Assembly (NCBI RefSeq): GCF_002019665.1
Contig: NZ_KV917375.1
Span: 3,204,702-3,268,701 of the forward strand
Reading direction: 5' to 3'
Length of the DNA stretch: 64,000 bases
Source of the DNA: Sutcliffiella halmapala
Lineage (GTDB): Bacteria > Bacillota > Bacilli > Bacillales > Bacillaceae_I
How positions within the stretch are numbered: position 1 is the stretch's first letter; the number at the start of each line of letters is the position of its first letter. The notes beneath the pieces were generated by a model that worked only from the letters and a program-made list of their open reading frames with translations, ran no database searches and was not told where the DNA came from. Of the stretch, positions 1 through 8,060 are shown in pieces. The translations under genes were made by a program, and so were the position numbers.

Positions 1-643
1 TTTGAAAAATTAATTGGCTTAATACCATCCCTTTATAAAAAGCATCGTATCCTTGAATATCATTCGTCGGATCTGCCTCAGCATATCCGTGCTCTTTCGC
101 TAATTGGAGTGTTTCTTCAAACGAAGTACCTTCTATCCTCATGTTAGATAAGATAAAATTGGATGTACCGTTGAGAATCGCCTCCACTTTCAAAATATGA
201 TTTACTTGAAGCAGCTGTTTTATGGTTTGAATTACAGGTACGCCACCAGCAACGGTTGCTTCAAATCCAATCGAGACGCCTTTTTTCTTTGCCTGGCTTT
301 GAAGCTCACTACCGTGAAAAGCAAACATTTCTTTATTAGCAGTAATGACATGACAGCCCTTTTCGATCGCTATTTTCAAATAAGAGAAGCCAGGTTCTTT
401 TCCCACAATGGCATCAATCACAATATGGAGATTAGGAATACGTGTAATCTCATCAAAATTAGTTGTGAATAATACTTCTTTACTAGGAATTATATGTTTT
501 GTTTTATCTTGAACAAGGATTGCTACCACTTTTACTGGCTTTCCTAAGAGCTGCTGCAAACGCTCCTGATGTGATTCGATGGTTTTATATACACCTTTCC
601 CAACTGTTCCATATCCCAAAAGGGCAATGTTTATGCTAGACAT
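1..643 (-). CDS. hom: Homoserine dehydrogenase (partial, runs off the window)
   Basis: Reduces aspartate semialdehyde to homoserine, the branch point to methionine and threonine. Translation from the ATG at 641-643 begins MSSINIALLGYGTVGKGVYK, a dinucleotide-binding glycine motif, and continues with the family features VIDAIVGKEPG, HVITANKEM and the AGGVPVIQT...NGTSNF region, ending in AEADPTNDIQGYDA. About 214 residues are visible and the C-terminal half lies outside the window. The start overlaps the end of metX by 13 bases, so it is the third gene of a metY-metX-hom operon behind SAM riboswitches. This links homoserine supply directly to methionine demand. The assignment is from sequence motifs and is firm. 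Confidence 0.93.
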   Translation of the reverse strand, partial: MSSINIALLGYGTVGKGVYKTIESHQERLQQLLGKPVKVVAILVQDKTKHIIPSKEVLFTTNFDEITRIPNLHIVIDAIVGKEPGFSYLKIAIEKGCHVITANKEMFAFHGSELQSQAKKKGVSIGFEATVAGGVPVIQTIKQLLQVNHILKVEAILNGTSNFILSNMRIEGTSFEETLQLAKEHGYAEADPTNDIQGYDAFYKGMVLSQLIFQ

Positions 644-1740
644 ATGTTTGCTTCCTTTCTTTCATTCTTTTCTATCAAATCCTTCACCTCATGAGCCCAT
701 TTTTCAAATTCTACTAAAAACCCATCATGGCCAAATTCCGTTATGACCTCTAAGTAAGTGGCTTTTTTGCTTTTCATTCTTAATTCATTAACTGTTTCAC
801 GAATCATGTTAGGAGGATAGAGCAAATCCTTTGAAAAACCAATCATACAAATCTCTGCCTCTATTTTTTGTAATGCTTGTTGCCAGCCATCCCGCTTCCA
901 GCCAATATCAAATTGATCCATTGCTTGTAGTAAACAAAGATAGCTGTTAGCATCAAAACGACGAGTGAACTTCTCTCCTTGATATTTCATATAAGAATCT
1001 ACTTGATACTCAATTGTTGGATTAGTGGTGAGTTGCTCTTTCCTCTCTCTGCAAAACCGGCGATTAAATAGTGTTTCAGATCGGTAGGTGACCAAACCTA
1101 CCATTCGCGCTATTTCAAGTCCTTTTATCTCTGTACTATCCTGATAATAGCCATTCTTCCAATGAGGATCTGATGTTATTGCTTTCCTCCCAATACAATT
1201 AAACGCAAGCGCATAGTCGGTAAAATAAGGAGTAACGGCCATAGGTACAAGCATATCAGCGAAAGAAGGATAAAGAATACCCCATTCCAATACCTGCATT
1301 CCTCCAAGTGAGCCACCGATAATCGCTTTTGCCTTATTAATTTTTAACTTCCTTAATGCTTGGTAGTGAGAATGTACGATATCTCTTATGGTTACAGTTG
1401 GAAAATCCCCACGGTATTTCTCTCCAGTTAAAGGATTAATAGTGGTGGGACCAGTTGACCCCGCACATCCACCAAGAACATTCATGGTAAAAACTTGGTA
1501 TTTGTTTGTATCAATGTATAAATCAGGCCCAATAAAAGAGCTCCACCACCCCTTTAATTCCTCCGTACCTACTGCAAACTGATTACCTGTTAACGCATGA
1601 CAGACGATGATGGTTTCTCCTTCTAGGTTCCCTACTCGCTCGTAAGCTATTTCAACATCTTCCAGTACTTCCCCATTTTCTAGTGGAAACCTTCCAATGG
1701 AAACTTTATCAGCTTTTCGTTTATATAAGTTTTCACTCAC
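631..1740 (-). CDS. metX: Homoserine O-acetyltransferase MetX
   Basis: Acetylates homoserine to O-acetylhomoserine, the substrate for the upstream MetY. The 369-residue protein is an alpha/beta-hydrolase fold of the MetX family. It shows NVLGGCAGSTGP, the nucleophile elbow GGSLGGMQVLEW (Ser nucleophile), and the late acid and histidine of the triad in SKDLLYPP and FGHDGFLVE. Length is normal for the family. It lies 33 bases downstream of metY and overlaps hom, so it is cotranscribed. Some members of this family use succinyl-CoA, and acyl specificity cannot be decided by eye. Regulation is presumably by the tandem S-boxes ahead of metY. Confidence 0.93.
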   Translation of the reverse strand: MSENLYKRKADKVSIGRFPLENGEVLEDVEIAYERVGNLEGETIIVCHALTGNQFAVGTEELKGWWSSFIGPDLYIDTNKYQVFTMNVLGGCAGSTGPTTINPLTGEKYRGDFPTVTIRDIVHSHYQALRKLKINKAKAIIGGSLGGMQVLEWGILYPSFADMLVPMAVTPYFTDYALAFNCIGRKAITSDPHWKNGYYQDSTEIKGLEIARMVGLVTYRSETLFNRRFCRERKEQLTTNPTIEYQVDSYMKYQGEKFTRRFDANSYLCLLQAMDQFDIGWKRDGWQQALQKIEAEICMIGFSKDLLYPPNMIRETVNELRMKSKKATYLEVITEFGHDGFLVEFEKWAHEVKDLIEKNERKEANICLA

Positions 1741-1773
1741 TAGCTTTCAGCTCTCTTCTATAAATTTCAAAGA

Positions 1774-3090
1774 CTAAACACTTCCGACTTTCAAAGACTT
1801 CCCTGTTGCAGTAAAAAGTGCTTGATCCAGTTCATTTTTCAAATCATTTATTGATTCAATTCCAACAGATAATCGAATCAAGTCTTCCGTTACTCCTGTT
1901 TTCTTCAAAGCTTCACTCGTTAATTGTTGGTGAGTGGTTGATGCAGGGTGGATAATTAAAGACTTAGCATCTCCAACATTTGCAACATGTGACCAAAGCT
2001 TTATGTTATCAATTAGCTTTCTACCAGCATCTTTTCCACCCTTTATGCCAAAATTAACGATTGATCCATAACCGTCTCTAAGATATTTTTTCGCTAAATT
2101 GTGCGCTGGGTGACTCGGAAGACTTGGATGAGAAACCCATTCTACCGCAGGATGATCCTGTAAGAATTCTGCTAACTCGATGGCATTTTCATTATGTTTC
2201 TCCACTCTTAAATGAAGCGTTTCTAATCCTTGCAGAAGTAAGAAGGCACTTTGCGGACTTAGGCAAGCTCCAAAATCTCTAAGTAACTGTACTCTTAGCT
2301 TTATGGCATACGCAAGATTACCAAAAGTATCTGCGTAGTTAATCCCGTTATAGCTCTCATCAGGTTCGGTTAATCCCGGAAATTTCGGATTCTTCCAATT
2401 GAATGTTCCCCCATCCACGACAATCCCTCCAATCGTGGTCCCGTGTCCACCAATCCATTTTGTTGCTGAATGAACTACAATGTCTGCCCCCCACTTGATC
2501 GGATTACTTAAGTAAGGAGAAGCAAAAGTGTTATCGATAATTAAAGGAATATCGTTATCATGAGCTACCTTAGCAACAGCTTCTACATCTAATACATGTA
2601 AGCTTGGATTCCCAATAATTTCTCCAAATAATGCCTTTGTTTTTGGAGTAATTGCTGCCCTGAAATTTTCGGGATCCGTTCCATCTACAAATTTCACATT
2701 AATCCCATACTTAGGTAGAGTGACGGCAAACAGGTTATAGGTACCACCATACAACTTACTATCTGCAATAATCTCATCCCCTGCATGGGCAATATTTAGT
2801 ATTGCAAAAACAATTGCTGCCATGCCAGAACTAGTAGCAACCGCTGCTACACCACCCTCCAACAGAGCTATTCTTTTTTCTAGCACATCCACCGTCGGGT
2901 TCATAATTCGAGTATAGATATTTCCAAACTCATTTAATCCAAACAAGTTTTGCGCATGCTCTGTATTGTCAAAAACATAAGAAGTAGTTTGATAAATCGG
3001 AACCGCACGACACCCAGTAGTTGGATCTGGACTCTGTCCTCCATGTAATAATAGCGTTTCTAAACCATAGGATTCATTTACATTTGTCAT
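1774..3090 (-). CDS. metY: O-acetylhomoserine sulfhydrylase MetY
   Basis: PLP enzyme that makes homocysteine (or methionine) from O-acetylhomoserine and sulfide. It is a 438-residue Cys/Met metabolism PLP-dependent protein with the PLP lysine in [18 protein letters not shown], the TSSGMAA region and the long C-terminal extension typical of MetY rather than MetB/MetC. The start is set at the ATG at 3088-3090 because GGAGG lies 8 bases before it. An in-frame ATG at 3105 overlaps the ribosome binding site itself. First gene of the metY-metX-hom operon, directly downstream of the proximal SAM riboswitch. Confidence 0.93.
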   Translation of the reverse strand: MTNVNESYGLETLLLHGGQSPDPTTGCRAVPIYQTTSYVFDNTEHAQNLFGLNEFGNIYTRIMNPTVDVLEKRIALLEGGVAAVATSSGMAAIVFAILNIAHAGDEIIADSKLYGGTYNLFAVTLPKYGINVKFVDGTDPENFRAAITPKTKALFGEIIGNPSLHVLDVEAVAKVAHDNDIPLIIDNTFASPYLSNPIKWGADIVVHSATKWIGGHGTTIGGIVVDGGTFNWKNPKFPGLTEPDESYNGINYADTFGNLAYAIKLRVQLLRDFGACLSPQSAFLLLQGLETLHLRVEKHNENAIELAEFLQDHPAVEWVSHPSLPSHPAHNLAKKYLRDGYGSIVNFGIKGGKDAGRKLIDNIKLWSHVANVGDAKSLIIHPASTTHQQLTSEALKKTGVTEDLIRLSVGIESINDLKNELDQALFTATGKSLKVGSV

Positions 3091-3123
3091 GTTTATTTCC
3101 TCCATTTTTTTATTTTCAACAAC

Positions 3124-3273
3124 AAAAATCCCCCTTCATAAGAAGAGGGATATCTACCTCCTCTTATCTCCCAGGCTGCTTTCACCTGCAGGAATTAGCA
3201 CCTTTTCAAGCAAAATACTTGATGGTTGCCGGACTTCATAGGGCCTGATCCCTCGGTCACTCTCGATAAGAGA
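3124..3273 (-). promoter_or_regulatory. SAM-I (S-box) riboswitch, promoter-proximal to metY
   Basis: The aptamer spans about 3160-3273 on the minus strand: P1 CTCTTATC...GATAAGAG, the core GGCCCTATGAAG and CCGGCAACC, then AAGGTGCTAATTCC and GCAG. A terminator at 3124-3150 (TCCCTCTTC / GAAGGGGGA plus a T run) can be displaced by pairing with the P1 3' strand. Binding of S-adenosylmethionine should end transcription before metY. Confidence 0.95.
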
Positions 3274-3414
3274 TATTCAATTTGTTGTGATTCATTAAAC
3301 ATACATTTGAAGAAGATATACTTCACCTTATTAATTCTTAAAAGCGATTATTCCTATAAAAAATAATCCTCCTTTACAAAAAGAGCAAAAATCAACTTTA
3401 ACTAAGTCAAATAT
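3274..3414. other. Spacer between the two S-boxes, no gene seen
   Basis: About 140 bases separate the distal riboswitch terminator from the proximal aptamer. On the minus strand it holds AAAGGAGG at 3368-3375, a perfect ribosome binding site. No ATG, GTG or TTG follows at a usable distance and no ORF of any size is seen. It may be the remnant of a lost gene or simply linker. Confidence 0.5.
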
Positions 3415-3564
3415 AAAAAGCCCCTTCGATAAGAAGAGGCGATAGAATCGTTTTCCTCTTCTTATCTCTCAGATTAAAAAATCTGCAGAAATTAGCACCT
3501 TTTCAAAACATTGAAGGTTGCCGGGCTTCTTAGGGTCTGTCCCTCCGCCACTCTAAATAAGAAG
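3415..3564 (-). promoter_or_regulatory. SAM-I (S-box) riboswitch, distal copy upstream of metY
   Basis: A second complete S-box on the minus strand. The aptamer is at about 3455-3564 with GGAGGGACAGACCCTAAGAAG, CCCGGCAACC, AAGGTGCTAATTTC, GCAG and GAGATAAG. Its own terminator is at 3415-3440 (GCCTCTTC / GAAGGGGC plus T5). With the proximal copy it forms a tandem arrangement ahead of metY. Confidence 0.93.
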
Positions 3565-3576
3565 TACTGCTATTCT

Positions 3577-3605
3577 GTTAAAGTCAGGTTGATGCTTTTT
3601 GTCAT
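3577..3605 (-). promoter_or_regulatory. Putative sigma-A promoter of the S-box/metY transcript
   Basis: On the minus strand, ATGACA (3600-3605) and TTTAAC (3577-3582) are separated by 17 bases and lie just upstream of the distal aptamer. The -10 box matches only 4 of 6 consensus positions, so this is a moderate call. Confidence 0.45.
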
Positions 3606-3696
3606 TATGCAACACAAAATTGAAGAAGTCAATGGATATTTCGGAATATACAGAATCATTTTATCGAATTCCAAAAATTACATCTAAGCAAAGTAC

Positions 3697-3725
3697 TTGA
3701 AAGTCAAAAAAGGTCAAAGTATACT
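3697..3725 (+). promoter_or_regulatory. clpE promoter with CtsR box 1 in the spacer
   Basis: TTGAAA (3697-3702), 17 bases, TATACT (3720-3725). The spacer holds the CtsR heptad pair AGTCAAA-N3-GGTCAAA at 3702-3718. A bound CtsR would cover the promoter, the usual arrangement for clp genes of Firmicutes. Confidence 0.85.
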
Positions 3726-3741
3726 AAAAGCAAACCTTAAA

Positions 3742-3758
3742 GGTCAAAGATAGTCAAA
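3742..3758 (+). promoter_or_regulatory. CtsR operator, box 2
   Basis: GGTCAAA-N3-AGTCAAA, a direct heptad repeat matching the CtsR consensus, located just downstream of the clpE -10 box. Two complete boxes imply tight heat-shock control. Confidence 0.85.
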
Positions 3759-3895
3759 GTTGATTTTTATTAAGTTGCTCTTCCCTTTAGATTGTAGTTG
3801 AAGGTATGAGACTCCTGCAACGGAGATCATCAGGGAGTTTAACAGGCAACCTACCTATTTTCAGAGTAGCCAAAATATTAAGGAGGTAGCAAAGT

Positions 3896-6016
3896 ATGAA
3901 ATGTCAAAAATGCGAGCAAAACCAAGCGACCATTCACGTTAAATTCCAATTTAATTCTGAACAAAAACAACTTATCCTATGCTCTTCCTGTTTCGAAGAA
4001 GAAAGAGCAAAATTACAAACACCAAACAGTTTCTTCCCGAACTTTTCTAATCATATTCCTTTTGAAGGAACAGGTCATCCTTTTACAAACAATGAACAAA
4101 CAAGTCCACTTCAAACTTCTCGTAAGGGCGGTGGAATCCTAGATGAGTTAGCAAAGAATGTAACAAACATTGCCAAAGCTGGCTTGATTGATCCTGTCAT
4201 TGGAAGAGAAAAAGAAATTAAAAGAGTCATTGAAATTTTAAATAGACGCAACAAAAACAATCCAGTACTGATTGGCGAACCTGGAGTAGGAAAGACTGCT
4301 ATTGTAGAAGGCCTTGCATTAAAGATTACAGAAGGCGATGTTCCAGCAAAATTACGCAATAAAGAAATTTACTTGCTCGATGTCGCATCGCTCGTTGCCA
4401 ACACTGGAATCCGTGGGCAATTTGAAGAGAGATTAAAACAAATAATAGCAGAATTACAAGCTAGAAAAAATGTTATTTTGTTCGTAGATGAACTACATTT
4501 AATCGTCGGCGCTGGATCTGCAGAAGGCTCCATGGACGCAGGAAACATTTTAAAACCAGCTTTAGCACGAGGAGAATTACAACTTGTAGGTGCAACTACC
4601 TTAAAAGAATATCGACAAATAGAAAAAGATGCTGCTTTAGAGCGACGCTTCCAACCTGTCATGGTAAAAGAACCAACACCGGAAAAAGCACTGGAAATCA
4701 TAAAAGGGATCCAATCAAAATACGAGGATTTCCATCAAGTTGCCTACACAAAGGAAGCAATCCAAGCTTGTGTTCAGTTATCTCATCGCTATATTCAAGA
4801 TCGTTTCTTACCAGACAAAGCCATTGATCTTTTAGATGAAGCTGGTTCAAAAAAGAATCTACTTATCGATGCAGTCGATTTAGAGACTATTAACGTTCGA
4901 TTAGCTGAGATCGAACGAGAAAAACAAACTGCACTAAAAGAAGAAAAATATGAAATTGCTGCAAAATTACGTGATGAAGAAGTAAATTTAGAAGCCAAAC
5001 GCAATAATCAAACACAAGAAAAAGCTACGGTTACTTTGGAAGATATTCAAGCAATTATGGAAGAAAAAACAGGAATTCCTGTCGGAAAGCTTCAACAGGA
5101 TGAACAAGAAAAGCTTCGTAACTTAGAAGAAAATTTGAATAAACAAGTTATCGGTCAAAAGGAAGCAGTTAAAAAAATAGCTAAGGCAATTCGAAGAAGT
5201 AGAGCAGGTTTAAAAAGAAAAGAACGACCTATAGGTTCCTTCTTATTTGTAGGACCGACTGGGGTTGGGAAAACCGAGCTTACTAAATCTTTAGCAGAAG
5301 AATTATTTGGTACCAAGGATTCCTTCATCCGCTTTGACATGAGTGAATATATGGAGAAGCATTCAATCTCCAAGCTTATCGGCTCCCCTCCAGGTTATGT
5401 TGGTCATGAAGAAGCAGGACAGTTAACCGAAAAAGTACGCAGAAATCCTTATAGCATCATATTACTTGATGAGATGGAGAAAGCCCATCCTGATGTTCTT
5501 CACCTCTTCCTGCAAGTGATGGAAGACGGTCGCTTGACAGATAGCCAGGGGAGAACCGTAAGCTTTAAGGACACTGTTATTATCATGACTAGTAATGCTG
5601 GAGTAACAGATAAGAAAATCACGGTAGGTTTCGAAAAACAAGAGGATCGTTCACAAAGCTCCATTCTGGAGTCTCTATCCTCATACTTCAAACCAGAATT
5701 CTTGAATCGCTTTGATACCATTATTGAATTTGAAAAACTAGAGAAGGAACATTTATTGTTAATTGTTGATAATATGCTTAATGAACTTTCTGAAATGTTA
5801 CAGGATGAACGAAATCTTACGTTAAAGATAACTACAGAAGCAAAAGAAAAATTAGCAGAACTCGGCTATCATCCGGCTTTTGGAGCAAGACCTTTACGAC
5901 GGGTTATCCAAGAACAGGTGGAAGATCTTATTACTGACCTATTACTTGAACACAACAATCCTATATCCATCTTGATAGATGTAGAAAAGGACGTTATTAT
6001 TGTAAAAGTTCAATAA
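3896..6016 (+). CDS. clpE: ATP-dependent Clp protease ATP-binding subunit ClpE
   Basis: Hsp100 unfoldase that feeds misfolded proteins to ClpP under heat stress. The 706-residue protein starts with the ClpE-specific zinc finger (Cys3, Cys6, Cys29, Cys32). It has a first AAA module with Walker A GEPGVGKT (about 127-134), a UVR-type coiled segment (about 333-365) and a second AAA module with GPTGVGKT (about 453-460). The start follows AAGGAGG at good distance. Two CtsR operators and a sigma-A promoter lie upstream. In B. subtilis clpE is near mhqR, motAB and spo0E; here mhqR and a spo0E homologue lie 5.6-9 kb away, which fits a conserved neighbourhood. Confidence 0.97.
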   Translation: MKCQKCEQNQATIHVKFQFNSEQKQLILCSSCFEEERAKLQTPNSFFPNFSNHIPFEGTGHPFTNNEQTSPLQTSRKGGGILDELAKNVTNIAKAGLIDPVIGREKEIKRVIEILNRRNKNNPVLIGEPGVGKTAIVEGLALKITEGDVPAKLRNKEIYLLDVASLVANTGIRGQFEERLKQIIAELQARKNVILFVDELHLIVGAGSAEGSMDAGNILKPALARGELQLVGATTLKEYRQIEKDAALERRFQPVMVKEPTPEKALEIIKGIQSKYEDFHQVAYTKEAIQACVQLSHRYIQDRFLPDKAIDLLDEAGSKKNLLIDAVDLETINVRLAEIEREKQTALKEEKYEIAAKLRDEEVNLEAKRNNQTQEKATVTLEDIQAIMEEKTGIPVGKLQQDEQEKLRNLEENLNKQVIGQKEAVKKIAKAIRRSRAGLKRKERPIGSFLFVGPTGVGKTELTKSLAEELFGTKDSFIRFDMSEYMEKHSISKLIGSPPGYVGHEEAGQLTEKVRRNPYSIILLDEMEKAHPDVLHLFLQVMEDGRLTDSQGRTVSFKDTVIIMTSNAGVTDKKITVGFEKQEDRSQSSILESLSSYFKPEFLNRFDTIIEFEKLEKEHLLLIVDNMLNELSEMLQDERNLTLKITTEAKEKLAELGYHPAFGARPLRRVIQEQVEDLITDLLLEHNNPISILIDVEKDVIIVKVQ

Positions 6017-6040
6017 TTCATTCCAAGGGTTTGGCATCTC

Positions 6041-6074
6041 AAAGTATGCAAAAGATAGTTCTTTTGTTTACTTT
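6041..6074 (+). terminator. Weak hairpin after clpE
   Basis: AAAGTA-tg-CAAAAG pairs with CTTTTG-tt-TACTTT around a 6-base loop. A T run comes only 15 bases later, so termination here is uncertain. Confidence 0.35.
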
Positions 6075-6089
6075 GTAGGTGACAAACCT

Positions 6090-6944
6090 CTATTTTTTCA
6101 TCTGAATAATTCGAAATCCACGGCTCTTAAACTCTGGCACACGGACCTTTATACTTTTTACTGGTTTTCGATAGGAATGCTGTTGATGTAGAATAATTAC
6201 AGCTCCTGCTTTTGAATGTAGTAAGGTTTCTCTAATATATTGATGCATTTCCACTGTTTTTAGCCGAGTTTGTAAGAATAAATTCCCCTTTTTCTCTTCC
6301 ATCACTTTATTTATTTTCTTATCTTTTTTTAAAGAAATTTTAAGTTCAGGATTTTTTTCTGAAAGTTTGTCTATCTTTTGTTGTTGTACTATTGCTTTAT
6401 TTATGTTTTCTGCTGCTTCCTTTCCGTTCACCGCAAGTGATAGTTCATGAAGATTATTACTACTTGCTTGCTTCTTTGTTTCTTTAGTGAACAAATTGGA
6501 GGTTATTGACATGTACGAACCTTCACTTCGCCATACACCTTTTGAGTTTATTGAGAAAGGAAAATTCTCTTGATTTTCTTTCATGTAAATAATTCGATTT
6601 TGCTCCTCCTCCTTTTTCGTTCTTGCCTCTTCCCCATCTAATGTAATCGCAATCACACGATTTTTTTTATCGGAACGAGCAGTTACTTGGGTGATCTTTT
6701 TTTCCCAATTGTGAGGAAGTTTATATGTTTCAATGAGATACTTCCTTAATTCATATTCAGATTCAATCTGCTGCCGATTATTGAGATCCAATAGATGATC
6801 TAGCTTAATTGGTTTTGTTAACGGCTCGCTGACAATAGGGTCTGTCATATTCACTTTTGCTTTTTCTATTTTAGTTTTTGCCTGACAAGCGGAAACGTTA
6901 AATAATAATACAATCGAAAATAAAAGATGAAAAAAACAGGTCAC
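6090..6944 (-). CDS. Lipoprotein resembling a catalytically dead polysaccharide deacetylase
   Basis: A 284-residue protein with a hydrophobic N-terminus and lipobox NVSAC (Cys20). It shares landmarks with the deacetylase encoded just upstream (7022-7915). VIAITLD is at residues 97-103, exactly where the neighbour has VIALTLD. GAVIILH (247-253) matches GSIIILH near the C-terminus, and the last strand and helix are similar. The metal-binding residues are gone: the ENHGTEHRPLS motif of the neighbour is replaced by a segment with only NLHELSL, and the DACGG loop by DGEEA. The middle is Lys/Glu-rich. I infer a diverged duplicate that may bind glycan or serve a structural role. The GTG start lies inside a hairpin arm, with GGGAGGG in its loop. 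The signal peptide lacks the usual basic n-region. Confidence 0.55.
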   Translation of the reverse strand: MTCFFHLLFSIVLLFNVSACQAKTKIEKAKVNMTDPIVSEPLTKPIKLDHLLDLNNRQQIESEYELRKYLIETYKLPHNWEKKITQVTARSDKKNRVIAITLDGEEARTKKEEEQNRIIYMKENQENFPFSINSKGVWRSEGSYMSITSNLFTKETKKQASSNNLHELSLAVNGKEAAENINKAIVQQQKIDKLSEKNPELKISLKKDKKINKVMEEKKGNLFLQTRLKTVEMHQYIRETLLHSKAGAVIILHQQHSYRKPVKSIKVRVPEFKSRGFRIIQMKK

Positions 6945-6974
6945 GATACATCCCTCCCACAGTTATCGTGACCT
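6938..6974 (-). terminator. Hairpin enclosing the ribosome binding site of the next gene
   Basis: Perfect 11-base arms (AGGTCACGATA / TATCGTGACCT) flank a 15-base loop. On the minus strand the 3' arm is followed by T7, like a terminator for the deacetylase gene. The loop contains GGGAGGG and the 3' arm contains the GTG start of the 284-residue lipoprotein gene, so the hairpin may also control that gene. Confidence 0.6.
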
Positions 6975-7021
6975 GCATTAATACAAATATGTATATGTAA
7001 CTAAACTGTAATGTAAGAATC

Positions 7022-7915
7022 CTATTCCAATTCGTATTCGTGTAAATGAACAAAACTGAATCCTTGTTCCAATAGAGTTAAGATGGCTGACTTAACTCCT
7101 TCTGCAGTCTCGCTGTTAGGCTGATTCATATGAAGAATAATAATGGATCCTGCGGTTGCTAGAAGCATCGATTCCTCCACTTGTTCTTTAGTGAAAGTAG
7201 CTCCGCCATCTCCAATTACATCAAAATTCACAATCTCTACCCCTAAATCTTCTGCCATTTGGACGGATACATCATCGTAAAAAGCAGTGCCTGATCTAAA
7301 AAAACGAGGTTGTTTCCCTGTCAATGTTAATATCTTTTCTTGATTATCAGTTATTTCGTCTACAATTTCGCTTTTAGTAGAAGTGCTTGCTATCCCCCAA
7401 GCAGACTTAGGAACAGTAGATAACGGTCGATGCTCTGTACCATGATTTTCTATTTCAAATAAAGGATTACTTGCTAATTCCATAAATGCTTCCTTCTGCA
7501 CTTCAATCCAACGAGCATTTATAAAAAGGTTTGCTTTAATTTTATTTTCAAGTAAAAAATCCATTAAAGCATAATCATATCCACTTCCATTTTCTCCGCC
7601 ACACGCATCTAAAGTAAGTGCTATTACTTTATCATTTGTTTTCATTCTTGTTTTAACCCCAGAAACATATTCACCAAATTCAACTGATTCGCCATAATCC
7701 TGATTTAAAACGGTATCTTTTCGCATGTTTAAATCTTCCAATATAATATTTTTCTTTTCCTCTTCCGGTGAAATAAGAGGTGCATCTTGCTCTGTTTGTA
7801 TAATTGTTTGCCCCTCTTTATCTAGTACATTTTCTTCAGTTGTGGCTACTTCTTGATTCATACAACCAGCCAATACGAATAATAAAAATAAAACGATCCC
7901 TATCCTTTTCCCCAT
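7022..7915 (-). CDS. Polysaccharide deacetylase family lipoprotein (NodB fold)
   Basis: Predicted membrane-anchored deacetylase acting on peptidoglycan or another N-acetylated glycan outside the cell. The 297-residue form begins MGKRIGIVLFLLFVLAGC, a lipoprotein signal with Cys18. The fold motifs are VIALTLDACGG (about 97-107, metal Asp), ENHGTEHRPLS (about 156-166, metal His pair), RFFRSG and SIIILH near the end. The start at 7915 is chosen because AAAGGA precedes it at 10 bases; a longer reading frame reaches 8035 but runs into the murE terminator. Motif 1 has DA rather than DD, a variant also known in the family. Substrate unknown. Confidence 0.82.
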   Translation of the reverse strand: MGKRIGIVLFLLFVLAGCMNQEVATTEENVLDKEGQTIIQTEQDAPLISPEEEKKNIILEDLNMRKDTVLNQDYGESVEFGEYVSGVKTRMKTNDKVIALTLDACGGENGSGYDYALMDFLLENKIKANLFINARWIEVQKEAFMELASNPLFEIENHGTEHRPLSTVPKSAWGIASTSTKSEIVDEITDNQEKILTLTGKQPRFFRSGTAFYDDVSVQMAEDLGVEIVNFDVIGDGGATFTKEQVEESMLLATAGSIIILHMNQPNSETAEGVKSAILTLLEQGFSFVHLHEYELE

Positions 7916-7980
7916 TAATTGGACATCCTTTTCATGTTTCGACATTTTTCTTCTCAATAAAAGAAGTGATTTTTTATACA

Positions 7981-8044
7981 AAAAAAACTGATCTAAGTGC
8001 ACCATAACTTCAAAATAAGAAGTCGTTAAACACACGTAGATCAG
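7981..8044 (-). terminator. murE terminator
   Basis: On the minus strand, CTGATCTA pairs with TAGATCAG around an inner hairpin (GACTTC / GAAGTT), followed by T8. It separates murE from the deacetylase gene. Confidence 0.7.
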
Positions 8045-8060
8045 CCTTATTCATTATCAT

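Noticed and set aside
3800-3860. ACTCCTG...CAGGGAGT hairpin in the clpE leader, resembling repeats seen in other Bacillaceae
   Set aside because: No second copy in this window and weak pairing, so I cannot call it a repeat family member.
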